A model generated the notes under the pieces. That model saw nothing but the letters and a program-made list of their open reading frames with translations, did no database searches and was not told the DNA's origin. Both the position numbers and the translations under genes were made by a program. From Stenocarpella maydis (Eukaryota; Ascomycota; Sordariomycetes; Diaporthales; Diaporthaceae): 64,000 nt of DNA. The stretch is from contig NQMI01000166.1 in NCBI GenBank assembly GCA_002270565.1, positions 1-64,000 of the forward strand, read 5' to 3'. Shown here one piece after another: positions 23,029 to 33,907 of this stretch (positions are counted from its first letter, which is position 1; the number at the start of each line of letters is the position of its first letter).

Positions 23029-24494
23029 ACAAATGATGACGGGCCACAGCCCACATACAAAAACTGTGAGAGACTAGAAGTGCAATATATTCCAGCCTCC
23101 CAGTCAGATTGATCTGTGCGCATCTATTACCGCTCCCAGAAGTCCCATAAGAGGATGTTGACATACCGGAATCTCGGAGATGAGGCTGATTTAAACTCGT
23201 AGAACGCATCAATCTCACTTGACTGGGTATCTAGATCACGATGTTCTTTGGAGGTCTCATATGCGCAGAGGAACAGGACATCTGGACGCTCACAGTGGAC
23301 CTTTCTCATTCTCCTTAAGAAACTAGATAAACTTATTGATGTGGAGAATGTTTTTCTCGCATTCATTTCGTAGAATCGGACACTCCGTGTATGATCACAC
23401 TCCGCTGTCACGGCTTTCATTCCTTGCATAAACCAGCTGGAGCATAAAACTATCCCTGACACAGGTAATGTTACTTACATATGAAAGCTGCGCTGTTCCT
23501 ATCGAAGAAATGTACAGTGGTGGAGAGGCTAAGAACGTGACTTGGTCACTCTAAAAGGGACGGCAACCAACGAAATTTTGCTGGCCTTTGCTCCAGCTTC
23601 GACGTAGGCTATCCGGCTTGAGCTGAAGGATCATCGAGTGCTGCCTGGGGTCTCCGAGTCCTATGATCAACTACCTAGGTACCTAAGTACCTATGTAGGT
23701 TAAGAAACTGGATGTGAGAAGCGCCGTATATGCAAGATTGAGAAATCCCTGATGGAGATGAGACTGCCGGCAAATCTTGTATATCACCAAGGCATCATCA
23801 TGCTTTGATGCACATTCGGCAGACCTGGCGGTGCTTAAAGAGGGGGGGGGGTGGCATTGCCGGGGATATTGCTTCCAAAAAGCCAGCTACCGGTACCTCT
23901 TTTACATGCGGACAAGCTGATGGGCGGCCAGAGGAAACCACATATCGTGTTTTTCGGGTATCAAGAAGTCACACTCGAGATACATCACATAGGGAATGTA
24001 TACCCCAGCACTCTCATCGATCCTCTATAAACTCGGGTGAAATCGACCGTGATATTTTGTTCATCTCATACTAGATGTGAGACCCCAAAACACTGCCATT
24101 GTTTGCCCAGCATGAATGACATAAAAATCCAGACCAGCCACGCCAGTCATAACCTTACACAAACAAAAGTCCTCAAGTCTGGTCCACACAAACCAGCTGT
24201 TCCCAACCCAACTTTGAGCAGTGCTTGAGGCTTATCAAGGCGGCTACTTGGACAATTACCTGGCCACCATTCACAAGCACAAGCAGTACGCTGTTACACG
24301 ATCCCTACTGTCCCACGGCAACACGCTCGTTTCAAACTTGCATCACTTGAGCACTCACACATCCTGTCACGACAGCCAGTGCCACTGTCCCAGTTTGCAA
24401 CCTCTCTCGCCTGGCACATCTCAAACACACCCACATTCCTTTCTTTCTCTTGCCCCTGATTGCATACCTTCGGCACTCACCTCAACCATCAGAA
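23029..24494. other. Intergenic with TACCTAGG repeat and G-run
   Basis: No gene was recognised. A short repeat of TACCTAGGTACCTAAGTACC type lies at about 23671-23700 and a G10 run at about 23842-23851. The final part is probably the promoter and leader of the following gene. Confidence 0.35.
23671..23701. repeat. TACCTAGG/TACCTAAG short tandem motif
   Basis: Consecutive ACCTAGGT, ACCTAAGT and ACCTATGT units. Related palindromic motifs occur at about 13009-13020, 35045-35065 and 40089-40115, all intergenic. Confidence 0.6.
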
Positions 24495-25807
24495 ATGGCA
24501 GATCACGGCACAGGAAGCCAGGCCACCAACGGCGATGAGGGCCCGCAGCCGGCTTCTCAGGGCCCATCACCCGCGCCGGGATCCGCCAACGCCAACAACG
24601 CCAACACCAACGGAAACGCCAACGGAAACGGCGACGGCGGTGGTGGTGGTGGTGGTGCCGGCCAGCCGGACGGCGGCACCCCTCCGGTGAGCCGCTACCG
24701 CCAGTCGCAGTACGCCGAGGCGATAGCAAACCCTCTCCCTGAGCTCGCCATGGTGGCGGAGCCGGAGGCCGTCTCGCCCGTCACCCAGCACCTGGAGACG
24801 CAGGACGACGCCTCGTCCACCCGCGCGGTGGTGGAGCCCGACGACATCGGCGACTTCCGCGGCTCGACCATCGTCTATGCCGGCGAGGAGCCGTCCAAGT
24901 GGCGCAAGTACCGGACCCCGCTCATCGTCGCGCTCATGATTGCCGTCATCGTGCTCGTCGGAACTGTCGTCGGCGTTGTGGTCAGCAACGCCAACAAGAA
25001 CAATTCGGTTGAGGCCAGCCCTGGGTGAGTATCCCATTCGAGACCCGTGGTGGTTTGCGCCCGTGGCGGGTCCATTGTTTAATGTTGTTTGACTTATTGT
25101 GGTATTGTTTCCATGACTGACGATGATATCCTCCAGCATCCCGACCACGCCCCCCTGGGCTACGGCCACTTCGGCTACCGATAGCTCGTCTATGAGCCCT
25201 ACTTCCTCCGCAACTTCTTTTCCAGTGGGTTTAGAGGCTACTGTCTCCGTCCCGGCAGCTCCATCCACATCGAAGACGTCGTCCTCGATGACTTCTTCGA
25301 TGGCTTCTTCTCTTTCTGTATTCCGAGCCCCTGAAATATCACATCAGCTCCACTGACCTACCATGCCCGCCATCTTCCTGACTCGACACCAACACGATGA
25401 GATTCCTGGTAGCGGGATAGAAAGCTAACAATATGTCTCCACAGTCTTCGGTCCCCAGCCAGTGCGCCGACTCGTCCAAATTCATCACCTCTGTCTCATT
25501 CATGGGCATCCAGGATGCGCCTGGCGCCGGCGGTTGGGAGACCTCCTTCTACGGCAGCGCCAAGGACTCGAGTGATTGCTGCTCCTACTGCCACAAGTCC
25601 GTCTCCAAAGGCTGCAACGCGTGGGCTTACATGCCCAGCTCCGGCTTCGCCGGCACTGCCTGTGCCATGATTGTCGGCTGGGACACGGGTGACGACAAGA
25701 ACAAGACCTGTCCATCGGGGCACGGCGCGAGCGTCTACTTTGCCGCGGACTCGCACAACGCCACGGATGTTGGCGCTGCTGGCCCTTGTGGGGTCGTCGC
25801 TGACTAG
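24495..25807 (+). CDS. Single-pass membrane protein with cysteine-rich ectodomain
   Basis: Three exons (24495-25024, 25137-25317, 25445-25807) give 357 residues. The N-terminal 150 residues are polar and low in complexity, with Asn/Ala/Gly runs. About residues 150-172 form one transmembrane helix (PLIVALMIAVIVLVGTVVGV) preceded by basic KWRKYR, which suggests a type II topology with the C-terminus outside. A Ser/Thr/Pro-rich stalk follows, then a domain with about eight cysteines containing SDCCSYCHKS, KGCNAWAYM and KTCPSGHG. This resembles the short PAN/apple-like Cys domains common on fungal cell surfaces. No enzyme motif is seen. A cell-surface sensing or adhesion role is possible but inferred. 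The ATG at 24495 gives the longest acceptable frame. Confidence 0.75.
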
Positions 25808-27070
25808 GCTTGATGTTTTCAAAGGTTGATTTGGGAGGGGTGTTTCGGATGTGTGCTTTGAATACTTGACCTTCAGCCCCGACGTTCAGGCACGTGGGCA
25901 AGAGTTCATCTCGGAAGACGTGTCCATGATTTGCTTGGTTCTTTGTGCTTTCTTCTTCTTCCTCTTCCTCTTCTTCCTCCCCTGTCGAAACGATACCCAT
26001 TCTCCTGGAGAGGGATGATGCATGTGAGGGAAATGGCGTTTTGGTCTATGTAAGATACAGCGGAGGTGGGAGTGGGCAACCTGTCTCGTAATAGCCCTCC
26101 GGCTGTGGATATTATGGAACCGGCTTCGAAGCTGTCTGCGTTCGGCCACGCCAACCAGTCATCTGCGGTCAAACACAATCAACACACAATTGCTACAAAT
26201 CCAACAGGTCCAAACAGCTGCCACAAAGCAACGAGGTGGCTGAGGGACAGGGTTGAGCCGGGTGAGGGTTGGGAATGCAGAGCGACCAAGAGACGAAAGG
26301 GACTGGGCAATTAAATAAACCGTCACGGTCGGACGGATCACTCCGTGTAAGTTGGGCGGCTCCCGTCGATGCCGTTCCGAGGTTGCAATCCGGGTCCCTC
26401 GCAGCATCAGCGCATCACGATCCATCCAATCCCTTGGCCAGCCGGTGAGAATACAGGGTACAAGCATCCCCAACCACAAGGAAACCGGATCGCGTGTAGT
26501 GTAGTGTACTCGGTACTTAGATGTGCTCCACATTTCTAGGCTTGTTTTGAGGACAAATCAAGCCTGGTATATCAACGACCCCACGACCCTTGCTCCATCT
26601 TGCATTAGGCCCAACTAACAACTGCCTCAACCGGCAACTGACAACCGGAAGGCGCCACGGCAGCACAGAGAAGCCCCGCAGCTGCATCCTGTGTCCCGGG
26701 CACTTGAGCAGGGCCTGGCAGGATGCAGGCGCTACTCTCTCACTAATACTAAGTATAAAGTCCACTGGGCCTAAGCCGGGCTGGTGCTTAGTCTTGGCGC
26801 GATGCTTGGAATTCCGGACCAAGATCCAGCCACCGTCATCTCGTACACGCATACATACACCACGAACCCGTCAACCACCCAATTCATTCCTCGCTCAATC
26901 AACCAGCCACCTGGTGGCGCCACGTCCGAGAAGGCACCCGAGCCGTCCAGAGAGGCACCCACATCGCCATCAATCACACGGTCCCCGGAACCTTACCTCA
27001 ACCTTAACCAAGCTAGCCACCCACCAGCTGCAGCTGCGAACCTCTCCTCCTCTCACCCAGCAATCAAGCA
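25808..27070. other. Intergenic 1.26 kb
   Basis: A polypyrimidine (CTT/CTC) tract lies at about 25947-25982. No gene was recognised. The last 300 bp are AC-rich and probably the 5' UTR of the following gene. Confidence 0.35.
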
Positions 27071-28114
27071 ATGAGTCCCTTCTTCAGGGGTGGGGTCCGC
27101 CCTCTACGCCGCCACCCCCGGCCGTGGTCTATGAACCCGCGACTGAACCCCGACCTCGCCAAGGACGACGTCTACCTTCGCGAGAGGGGCGGCACCCTCG
27201 AGACCACCAAGATCAGGCTCCCCGTCACCAATAGCCTCTACGGCCGGCCTGCCGAGTTTGTGCCCGTGGCCGCCCCTGCCGAGACAGGCGGGTCCCCCAT
27301 CAGCGCGGCAGAAGTGGCTGGGCCGGCAGTCGCACCGACACCACCTGCGCGTGTCGCCGTCGCCGACGGCCAAGACGTCGTCGCGGGCGAGGCCGAGGAC
27401 GAGCGGCCCCGGAGCTCGGTCCCGCCGGGGCAGGACCCCATCCGGCGCCACGACGGCGGGGACTCGCCTGAGATGGGCGCCCTGATCGACCAGTTCCCCG
27501 CCCGCAAGAGCAGCCGCGACTCGGGGGCTGTCATCCTCGAGTCGCCCGTCATCAACCAGTTCGTGGAGCAGGGCGGCCCTGGTTGGGGATCAATCGCTGC
27601 TGGCACGACGGAGACTCCCAGCACCAACGAGATGGGTGTTCAGGAGCAAGGCACTGCCGAGGCTGAGCCGGTCGATGCCCATGAGGTGACCGCCGAGCGA
27701 CGTACCTCGGAACCGGCAGTGGAGGACGAGGCGGAGGCCGAGGATGAGGACGCCACTCCGGTTCAGGAGGTTGCCACGGCGTTTGAGACGCCCTTCGAGA
27801 CGCCCTTCGAGACCCCGTTCGAGGTGATGCCGAGCAAGCAGCTTGCTGCTGTACAGGCGGCGCCGCCCCTCACCGAGGCTGCACGCCCCTCCTACGGGGA
27901 CGACATCCGCGACGACCAGACCGCCTCCAGCAAGACCCCCACCGTCAGCGAGGCTTCAGCTGCCGTCGGGGAGCCCCTGATCGATGACGTGCAGCTTGAT
28001 GTGAGCGACCAGTTCAAGCCCGACCATGCTGTGCTTGGCGGGCCCTCGGAGCCTCTGATCTCGAACGAGCAGCTGGATGTCGATGATGCCTTCAAGCCCC
28101 AGACCGCCGTATGA
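27071..28114 (+). CDS. Hypothetical acidic, disordered protein with internal repeats
   Basis: A single uninterrupted 347-codon frame starts at an ATG in AAGCAATGAG context. The N-terminus is basic (RPLRRHPRP) and followed by MNPRLNPDLAKDDVYLRERG. Most of the remaining sequence is Ala/Pro/Glu-rich and probably disordered. Near residue 235 the tetrapeptide FETP is repeated three times. The C-terminal 50 residues contain two imperfect copies of a unit reading EPLIDDVQLDVSDQFKPDHAV and EPLISNEQLDVDDAFKPQTAV. I do not recognise a family. Strong codon regularity over more than 1 kb supports a real gene. No signal peptide or membrane segment is visible. Confidence 0.65.
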   Translation: MSPFFRGGVRPLRRHPRPWSMNPRLNPDLAKDDVYLRERGGTLETTKIRLPVTNSLYGRPAEFVPVAAPAETGGSPISAAEVAGPAVAPTPPARVAVADGQDVVAGEAEDERPRSSVPPGQDPIRRHDGGDSPEMGALIDQFPARKSSRDSGAVILESPVINQFVEQGGPGWGSIAAGTTETPSTNEMGVQEQGTAEAEPVDAHEVTAERRTSEPAVEDEAEAEDEDATPVQEVATAFETPFETPFETPFEVMPSKQLAAVQAAPPLTEAARPSYGDDIRDDQTASSKTPTVSEASAAVGEPLIDDVQLDVSDQFKPDHAVLGGPSEPLISNEQLDVDDAFKPQTAV

Positions 28115-29516
28115 GCGTCTGCATCCGGGGAGGGTCAGAGGGGGCCCTAGGGCCCCCTTCCGTGCGGTCAGTCTAGTGAGATTCGACAACACTGGCGCAG
28201 TTAACGGTCACCCGCCATTGGGGCAATCTGCGGTGGAACAATCAGCAGTCAACGTGAACCATGTTTGAAATCATTGGAGCACAGTCGATAACCAAGGAGA
28301 TATTAGAATGGATATTAGGCAAGGTCCCTGTGACAGGGATAATGGTTGAGACTGTGAGAGCAGGCTTTTATCTGTGACAGCGTACCAGTCGAGGTACCGT
28401 GAGGAGGGGAGATGGTACCGGCCACAGGTGGGTGATATCAACAATACCCAAGCGAATGAATTTTTTTTTTTTGACGACATTACGAAGAACATTGTTTTAT
28501 ATTCAACAGCAGGGTAGGGGGCCCTCGAGGGATGCTTTGCACGATGGAACCGATCATTTGGAGCGCATGGGGACGGAGGCACTTCTGCTTGGTGGTATTT
28601 TTACTGGCGACGGGGAGTGTTGAGCATATGCTATCATAATAAGGGCCGATTTCATCCTGGTCTCCCAGGATTCTGCCGCGGTGAAGTTGCCTGGGATGTA
28701 GCTGGGGCTAACTACCCAGTGCGCTACCCATCACTTCGAACGCCATATCACCACGAGGGCAGCTGCCGGTGTCCCCCTCTGCAGATAATGGCCAGATGGA
28801 CCCTTCATTTGTACGTCAATCATAGGAGGTCAGGTAGAAAAACCATGACGCATCACGAAGCACCAATTCCCGACGTGCCGGTATAACGAGGTGCGACGAG
28901 TTGAAGTCTAGGGTCGTACTGTCCTGTCCTGTACGACAAGGAGGCTACACCAGGGCTCGGCACTCTTGATACGTACTTATCCCAAGGGCGTAGGGTGCCG
29001 AGGCCATTTGGGGGTGAAGAGGAATGTGCTAAGGGGGCCGTCGGGATGGATTCGATGTTCACACGCCCCGTGGGAGGTGAGCAGCAGCTCGGGTGCTGGA
29101 GAATGGTCCAGCCTTGCTGTTTATTCAAGAAGAATGGGCAGGTTCACTCTGTAGAGAGTGGCTTCTTCTGGTTACGTGTTGGGCAATAGGGGAACAAGAG
29201 AACAGAAGAGACGGTGTTGGTGGAGGCTGGTGGTCGGCATGTGAGCAGCACTAACAAGAGTGCCGGGAAGATAGGTGAGGAGGTGTTAACACCACCGGCA
29301 AAAGACCCGCAGCCGTGGAGCCGAGGCACGACGACTGGTCGACGTCAACCCATCTCGCGTTCCATCTGACGACATCTGTCTCTCAGTCAATCACCCGCCC
29401 CTCAACCCAGAGGGCGATTGATTGATGGGTTGGCGACCAGATACTACGACCTCTCCCAAGATAATCCGAATCCCCCGGTCCATCTTCATGACTTGATTCC
29501 AGCCTTGTCACTCGTC
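28115..29516. other. Intergenic 1.4 kb
   Basis: No gene was recognised. A T12 run lies near 28460. The last part holds the presumed PEX16 promoter. Confidence 0.35.
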
Positions 29517-30920
29517 ATGTCGACACCGGCAGATGCACACACAAAGACCAAATGGTCGCCCGCCCTGGTCAACCTGCGCAACACCCTCGCGCTGCCGCCG
29601 AAATGGCTGGCCATGTACGATGATTTCGTCACCAAGAACGCCAGCCAAGTCTCACAGCTCGAGTCTGCGCTGCGCTCCCTAACGTATATAATACCAGGTA
29701 CGGGGTCCTTCTGCCCCCGGCGGTTGCCACCCCGCCTATGCCCTCGTGCTCACGCTCCTTGCCCCAGGCCGCTTCCGCGACGCCGAGCTCGCAACCGAAT
29801 CGATCCACTCCTCCGTCCAGCTCCTCTCCCTCTACCACGACCTCCTCCTCTTCCGCTCCTCCCTGTCCCCCTCGCCCTCCCCGTCCCTCCGAGGGGGCAG
29901 GGGCTCCGGCCACCCGGCGACAACAACCGCGCTGAGCAGGTCCCTCCACGCGCGCTACACCCGCTTCTGGGCCGCCAGGTCGACCCTGTACCGGCGCGTG
30001 GCCGTCGCCCTTCAGATGGTGCAGTACACGGAGCTGCTGCTCGAGATGTGGGCCAAGCGCCGGGGCGAGGCGGTGCGGTGGCGCGTCGTCGTCATCATCG
30101 AGGCCGTCAAGGCTTTTTGTAGGTTGCTGCTGCTCAGGATCACGAGGGGCAGGCCGCTGGTTAGCCCGGTGCTGCCGGAGCGGGAGAAGGTCCCTGAACC
30201 GGAGGAGGAGGAAGGTGGTGGTGATGGTGGCAAGGCGCTGGCGGAGCTTATGGGTGAGGACGAGCATGTCGGGGAGAATGGGCACGCGAATGGGTCTGCG
30301 GATGGCGGCAATCATGCCCTCGTCAAGCACGACGGTACGAACGGCAACGGGACCCTCCACAGACCGAACGGCCACCACCCGATACCACCACCACCGACCA
30401 CCATCCCAGACCCAAAGAAAGATTGGGCAATGCCCCGTACAGGCCTCACCCTCCCCTCCCTCCCGGCAGAGGGCGACATCTCGACCTACCTCATGAGCCG
30501 CGTCCTGACCGCCGACGACATCAAGCCGGCCACCAAGCTCCTGCACAGCCTCGGGGGCGCCGCACACGCCGCAGAGGTCCTGCACATCCTTGCGCCCCTG
30601 GTGTACGCCGTCGCGCTCTCGCGGACGGCGGGCGACCGCCGCCGCAGGACCAGCTGGGCGCCCTGGCTTGTGGGGCTGAGCGTGCAGCTCGCGGCGCGGC
30701 CTGGAGCGTGAGGACCGGCACGGCGCTCGAGAGGGAGGAGTGGGCGCGCAGGGGCCGGGCCATGTGGTGGTGGCTGATGCGGGGCGCGGCGTACGAGAAC
30801 GTGGTCAAGGGCCTCGTGGGCGGGGTGAGGCGGAGGGTCCTGCCTGGGTTCTTGGGGACGATACTCGAGGATTACGAGTACCTGTGGGAGAACTACTACT
30901 TCAGCACGAGTGACTCGTGA
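29517..30920 (+). CDS. PEX16: Peroxisomal membrane protein Pex16, with a frame break near its C-terminus
   Basis: Exon 1 (29517-29697) and exon 2 (from 29768) join in phase through a 70-nt intron. The start WSPALVNLRNTLALPPKWLAMYDDFVTKNASQVSQLESALRSLTYIIPGRF is the Pex16 N-terminus, here seen in parts. RFWAARSTLYRR, TELLLEMWAKRRG and LLRITRGRPL follow, then an acidic and Asn/Gly-rich insert, then ISTYLMSRVLTADDIKPATKLLH. Pex16 acts in peroxisome membrane assembly. Near 30700 the frame stops (ARPGA then TGA 30709-30711), while conserved sequence continues in another frame (LEREEWARRGRAMWWWLMRG to FLGTILEDYEYLWENYYFSTS) to TGA 30918-30920. One base is missing or two are extra. A homopolymer-poor site and otherwise perfect conservation make a sequencing error or recent mutation equally possible. 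Confidence 0.8.
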
Positions 30921-32239
30921 AAAAGCGAGGGGTCGTCGCTCGTGTATGTCAGGGGGGGTTAGGTCCAGGCTGGTGTAGGGCGTTGGCGTCGGCGTAAGGA
31001 CTAGGAGGATGTTCGTGGTTACCAAGGGGTCCTGCTTTTTTCCCTCGGTGGCGAGGAAGGAAGATGACGAGGACGTCGATGTCTTGCCAGCTCGGCGGGG
31101 GCCGGATGGCCGTCTAGATCACCCGGGCGCCCAAGCACCCGGCGGCGAACGAGAACGCCGAGTCCCAGTAAGGCCGTTCACGGAGCTACACACTCACTGA
31201 CTCCTCCACACGCTCACTCGCCTCACGGCAGCGCGGGCATGCGGACCACCAGTGATGCGCTTGGTCGATGTTGGAGTACGGAGGTCAGTGTGGCGCGACG
31301 TTGATTTATCCCCCGCGGGGAGGGAGTCTGAGAAAAAAAAACAGATACATAAGAAGGCAGCAGGCCGGGAGAACGGCAAGGGATATCTGTATATACTCCC
31401 TCCTCCTCCTCATGCTCTCCTACTACTACTTCCACTACTATATCTTCATCTCCTTTGCCCTGTACATACTCTACGTGCGGACATGCACATGACAACCCAC
31501 ACCAGACTGGGCGCAGCTGGGACAGCCTGCCCCCCTCCCATCCCCCCCCCCCAACGCCCCACAGGAGGATCAATCCAGCCTCACCAAGCAAAAGTACACA
31601 CACACAATAATCAAAACGCCCCGGCACCAACCAACCACCTCGACTCAGAACCACACCCAAGGCAACAAAATACCAGAGCAGAACAAAACAGCCCCGCCGA
31701 GGGTTTCCGGTACCTCCTAACAAAACTGCTTACTGACGAATGGGGTTTGTCTGGTCGGTGGGCAAAAGTGGCACCACCACGAACCATCACTGATCGGGGC
31801 CAGGCTGGGCTGAGCTGAGCTTGGTGGTGGTGGTGGCGGCGGCGGTGGGTGTTACGTGAGATGAGATTCGGGCTTGTCGCCACGCAAGCCCATACGTGAC
31901 AACGGAATAAGCTGATGCTATTTTGGCCGCGCCAAGGGGAGATGATTTGATCCAGAAAGACAAGACACACATTCCTAGTCCGCCCGCTAGTCCCCGATCA
32001 AGACCCCTCTTCAGCTCAGGAAGCGCGAAGCCGCTCCACTGTGTCTTTACAAGGCTTGGGGTTAGGGCATCCAGCCCAAGTTCAACCACATGTCAAGTAG
32101 AGTCATAGAAATCACGAGACAATCGCATGGAAGGAATCTGGGCCAAGTTATTTGTGTGATAGGATATATCATTCCTGGTTGAATATTCTCAACATCATAG
32201 CTTATAAACATGCACAAAAAACGCATCCAGCATCAAAGC
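30921..32239. other. Intergenic between converging PEX16 and hacA
   Basis: This contains 3' regions of two convergent genes. Low-complexity tracts are present: C10 at about 31542-31551 and a GGTGGTGGTGGTGGCGGCGG tract at about 31822. No gene was recognised. Confidence 0.35.
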
Positions 32240-33907
32240 TCAAGCCGCCCTGTCACGGAACCTTCTGCCCTGAACGCCGTCCTCCTTGATGGAGCCGCCC
32301 GTACCAACCCATTTCCTTTTATTCCCGGCTAGTTTGTCAGACACTGAAGACAAAAACGTTGTTCTAGGAGCCGACGCGTTGGTGTTCCGGGGCCCCCCCG
32401 CCGCAAGTCCCTTGTGCTGTTCCTTCCTCTGCTTGATCTGGTCTTTGATCTCAATACTCCTGACAGTGGTCCTGATCGCCCACAACAGAGCGATGAGACG
32501 CTCCGGCGACGGCAGCAGAGGCAACAGCCCGCCAGCAGACTCGTGCCCGGTGGACCCTTGGGAACCGGGTGCCCTAGTGAGACTCAACCGCAATGCCTCG
32601 AGCGTCGCATCCTGAAGAGGACGCGCCAGCTGTCGGTTGCAGGTTAGAATCTTGCGCAGGGTTCGGAGCCGCAGGGTCTTGGAGCGCGAGTTGCTGCTGG
32701 GGCTGGTTGTCGAATGCGCCTTCGCCGTTGTCGAATGGGTTGGACTCGAGCCACTGGTCGACGTCAAAGTGCTGGTTGACGTCAAAGGCGATATCGAAAT
32801 GCTGTTGGTCACCAGAGAAATGATCGAGGTCAAGATCGCTTGCGTTGGGGGAAGAGGCGAGGAGGCTCTCATAGACATCGAGATCATCGCCAGCGGACGC
32901 GTCTCCCACAGAGAGAGGAGCGTTGTCGAAGAGCTGTACGCCAGCAGCAGGAGTTGCTGGAACATCAGCAGCGCTGGGTGCAGCGACTGCGTCGAAGCCA
33001 GACCAGAGGGAGACATCTCCACCAGCCGTTGACACTGCAGGTCATTACACAATACCGCTGCTGGATATTGTGTCATCGGGGTGGAGTTGTCGGTCTGGGA
33101 GGCCTCGGCAGCGCGCGGGGCGGCTGTGCTGAGCTCTTCCTTGGTGGCGGGCTCGAACTCGGGCTCCTCGGGGACGGGGGTGAGGGCGGGGGAGATGGAA
33201 GCCGGGTTGACCGTCTTGGGCGTCGAGTTGGACTTGTTGACCAGCTCCTCGATCAGGTCCATGCTGGCCTGGGAGGGCTGGAGGAGGGCGTTGATCTCGT
33301 GCGAGGGGAAGAGGGGCTGCGACAGGGTCATGGAGTTGCTGCTCGGCGCGGTGGCGCCGCCCAGGTCGGGCCTGACCTTCTTCAGCTCCTGCTGCAACAT
33401 GGCGTTGGCCCTCTGAAGCTCCAGTACGGCAGCCTCGAGGTCCTTGTTCTTCTGAGCCAGGGCCTCAGTCTCCTGTCGCTTTCGCTCCCGGGAGGACTGG
33501 GCTGCCCGACGGTTTCGGAGCACGCGCTCTACGCGGCGCTGTTCCTTCTCGTCATCAGTCTTGGCCCGCTTCCTGCAAGCCGTTAGTACCGGGGGTGGGT
33601 AAGAAGGATGGTTGCGGGCGGGCGGGTCGTACCTTGGAGGCAGGTTGGTCTTTGGCTCCGGGAGCACTTGACCCCACGACTTCCTCTTTTTTGTGGGCTT
33701 CTTCTCGGATGATTCTGCGTCGTCCTCGGGCGCGGGAGTCTCGAGATCTCTTGGCGAGCATGATGAGTCTGCCGGCTCGGGTGTTGAGAAGAGTGTTGTG
33801 GGGTCCATCGTCGCCGATGTCGATGCGGCATTTGCGAAGAGGCTGGGGAATGACTCAGGCATGGACTCGTTCTTGACGAGAGGCGACGGTGTTGGTGTGG
33901 ACTCCAT
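32240..33907 (-). CDS. hacA: bZIP transcription factor of the unfolded protein response
   Basis: The protein contains KKRKSWGQVLPEPKTNLPPR, joined by a normal 60-nt intron (33632-33573, TACTAAC branch) to KRAKTDDEKEQRRVERVLRN, then RRAAQSSRERKRQE and a leucine zipper; this is the HacA/Hac1 signature. HacA activates ER-stress genes in the nucleus after Ire1 cuts its mRNA. Unspliced, the frame runs to 32240 (535 residues). Removing 20 nt at about 33037-33018, beside CTGCAG, moves translation into a second open frame that ends at 32574 with SSGCDARGIAV, the usual ending of active fungal HacA. The joined length is exactly 1254 nt (417 residues). The 462-bp overlap is therefore open in two frames. 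The ATG at 33907 has no other ATG within about 320 nt upstream. Confidence 0.9.
   Translation of the reverse strand: MESTPTPSPLVKNESMPESFPSLFANAASTSATMDPTTLFSTPEPADSSCSPRDLETPAPEDDAESSEKKPTKKRKSWGQVLPEPKTNLPPRYDPPARNHPSYPPPVLTACRKRAKTDDEKEQRRVERVLRNRRAAQSSRERKRQETEALAQKNKDLEAAVLELQRANAMLQQELKKVRPDLGGATAPSSNSMTLSQPLFPSHEINALLQPSQASMDLIEELVNKSNSTPKTVNPASISPALTPVPEEPEFEPATKEELSTAAPRAAEASQTDNSTPMTQYPAAVLCNDLQCQRLVEMSPSGLASTQSLHPALLMFQQLLLLAYSSSTTLLSLWETRPLAMISMSMRASSPLPPTQAILTSIISLVTNSISISPLTSTSTLTSTSGSSPTHSTTAKAHSTTSPSSNSRSKTLRLRTLRKILTCNRQLARPLQDATLEALRLSLTRAPGSQGSTGHESAGGLLPLLPSPERLIALLWAIRTTVRSIEIKDQIKQRKEQHKGLAAGGPRNTNASAPRTTFLSSVSDKLAGNKRKWVGTGGSIKEDGVQGRRFRDRAA
33018..33037 (-). other. Predicted Ire1-type unconventional intron of hacA (20 nt)
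   Basis: The DNA on the gene strand reads CCTGCAGTGTCAACGGCTGG at the 5' side, giving a CNG/CNGN match (CTG-CAGT) for Ire1 cleavage. A 20-nt removal from here restores the conserved C-terminal frame. The 3' border cannot be fixed exactly from sequence, because shifts by up to three bases give the same frame and the 3' side does not match CNGCNGN well. The length agrees with the 20-nt introns known for Trichoderma hac1 and Aspergillus hacA. Confidence 0.7.

Noticed and set aside
24567..25268. Long minus-strand ORF of 233 codons
   Set aside because: It lies opposite the GC-rich surface-protein gene, has biased repetitive composition and no family feature; a shadow frame.
29629..30585. Minus-strand ORF of 318 codons opposite PEX16
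   Set aside because: Shadow of the GC-rich PEX16 exon; it lacks any recognisable motif.
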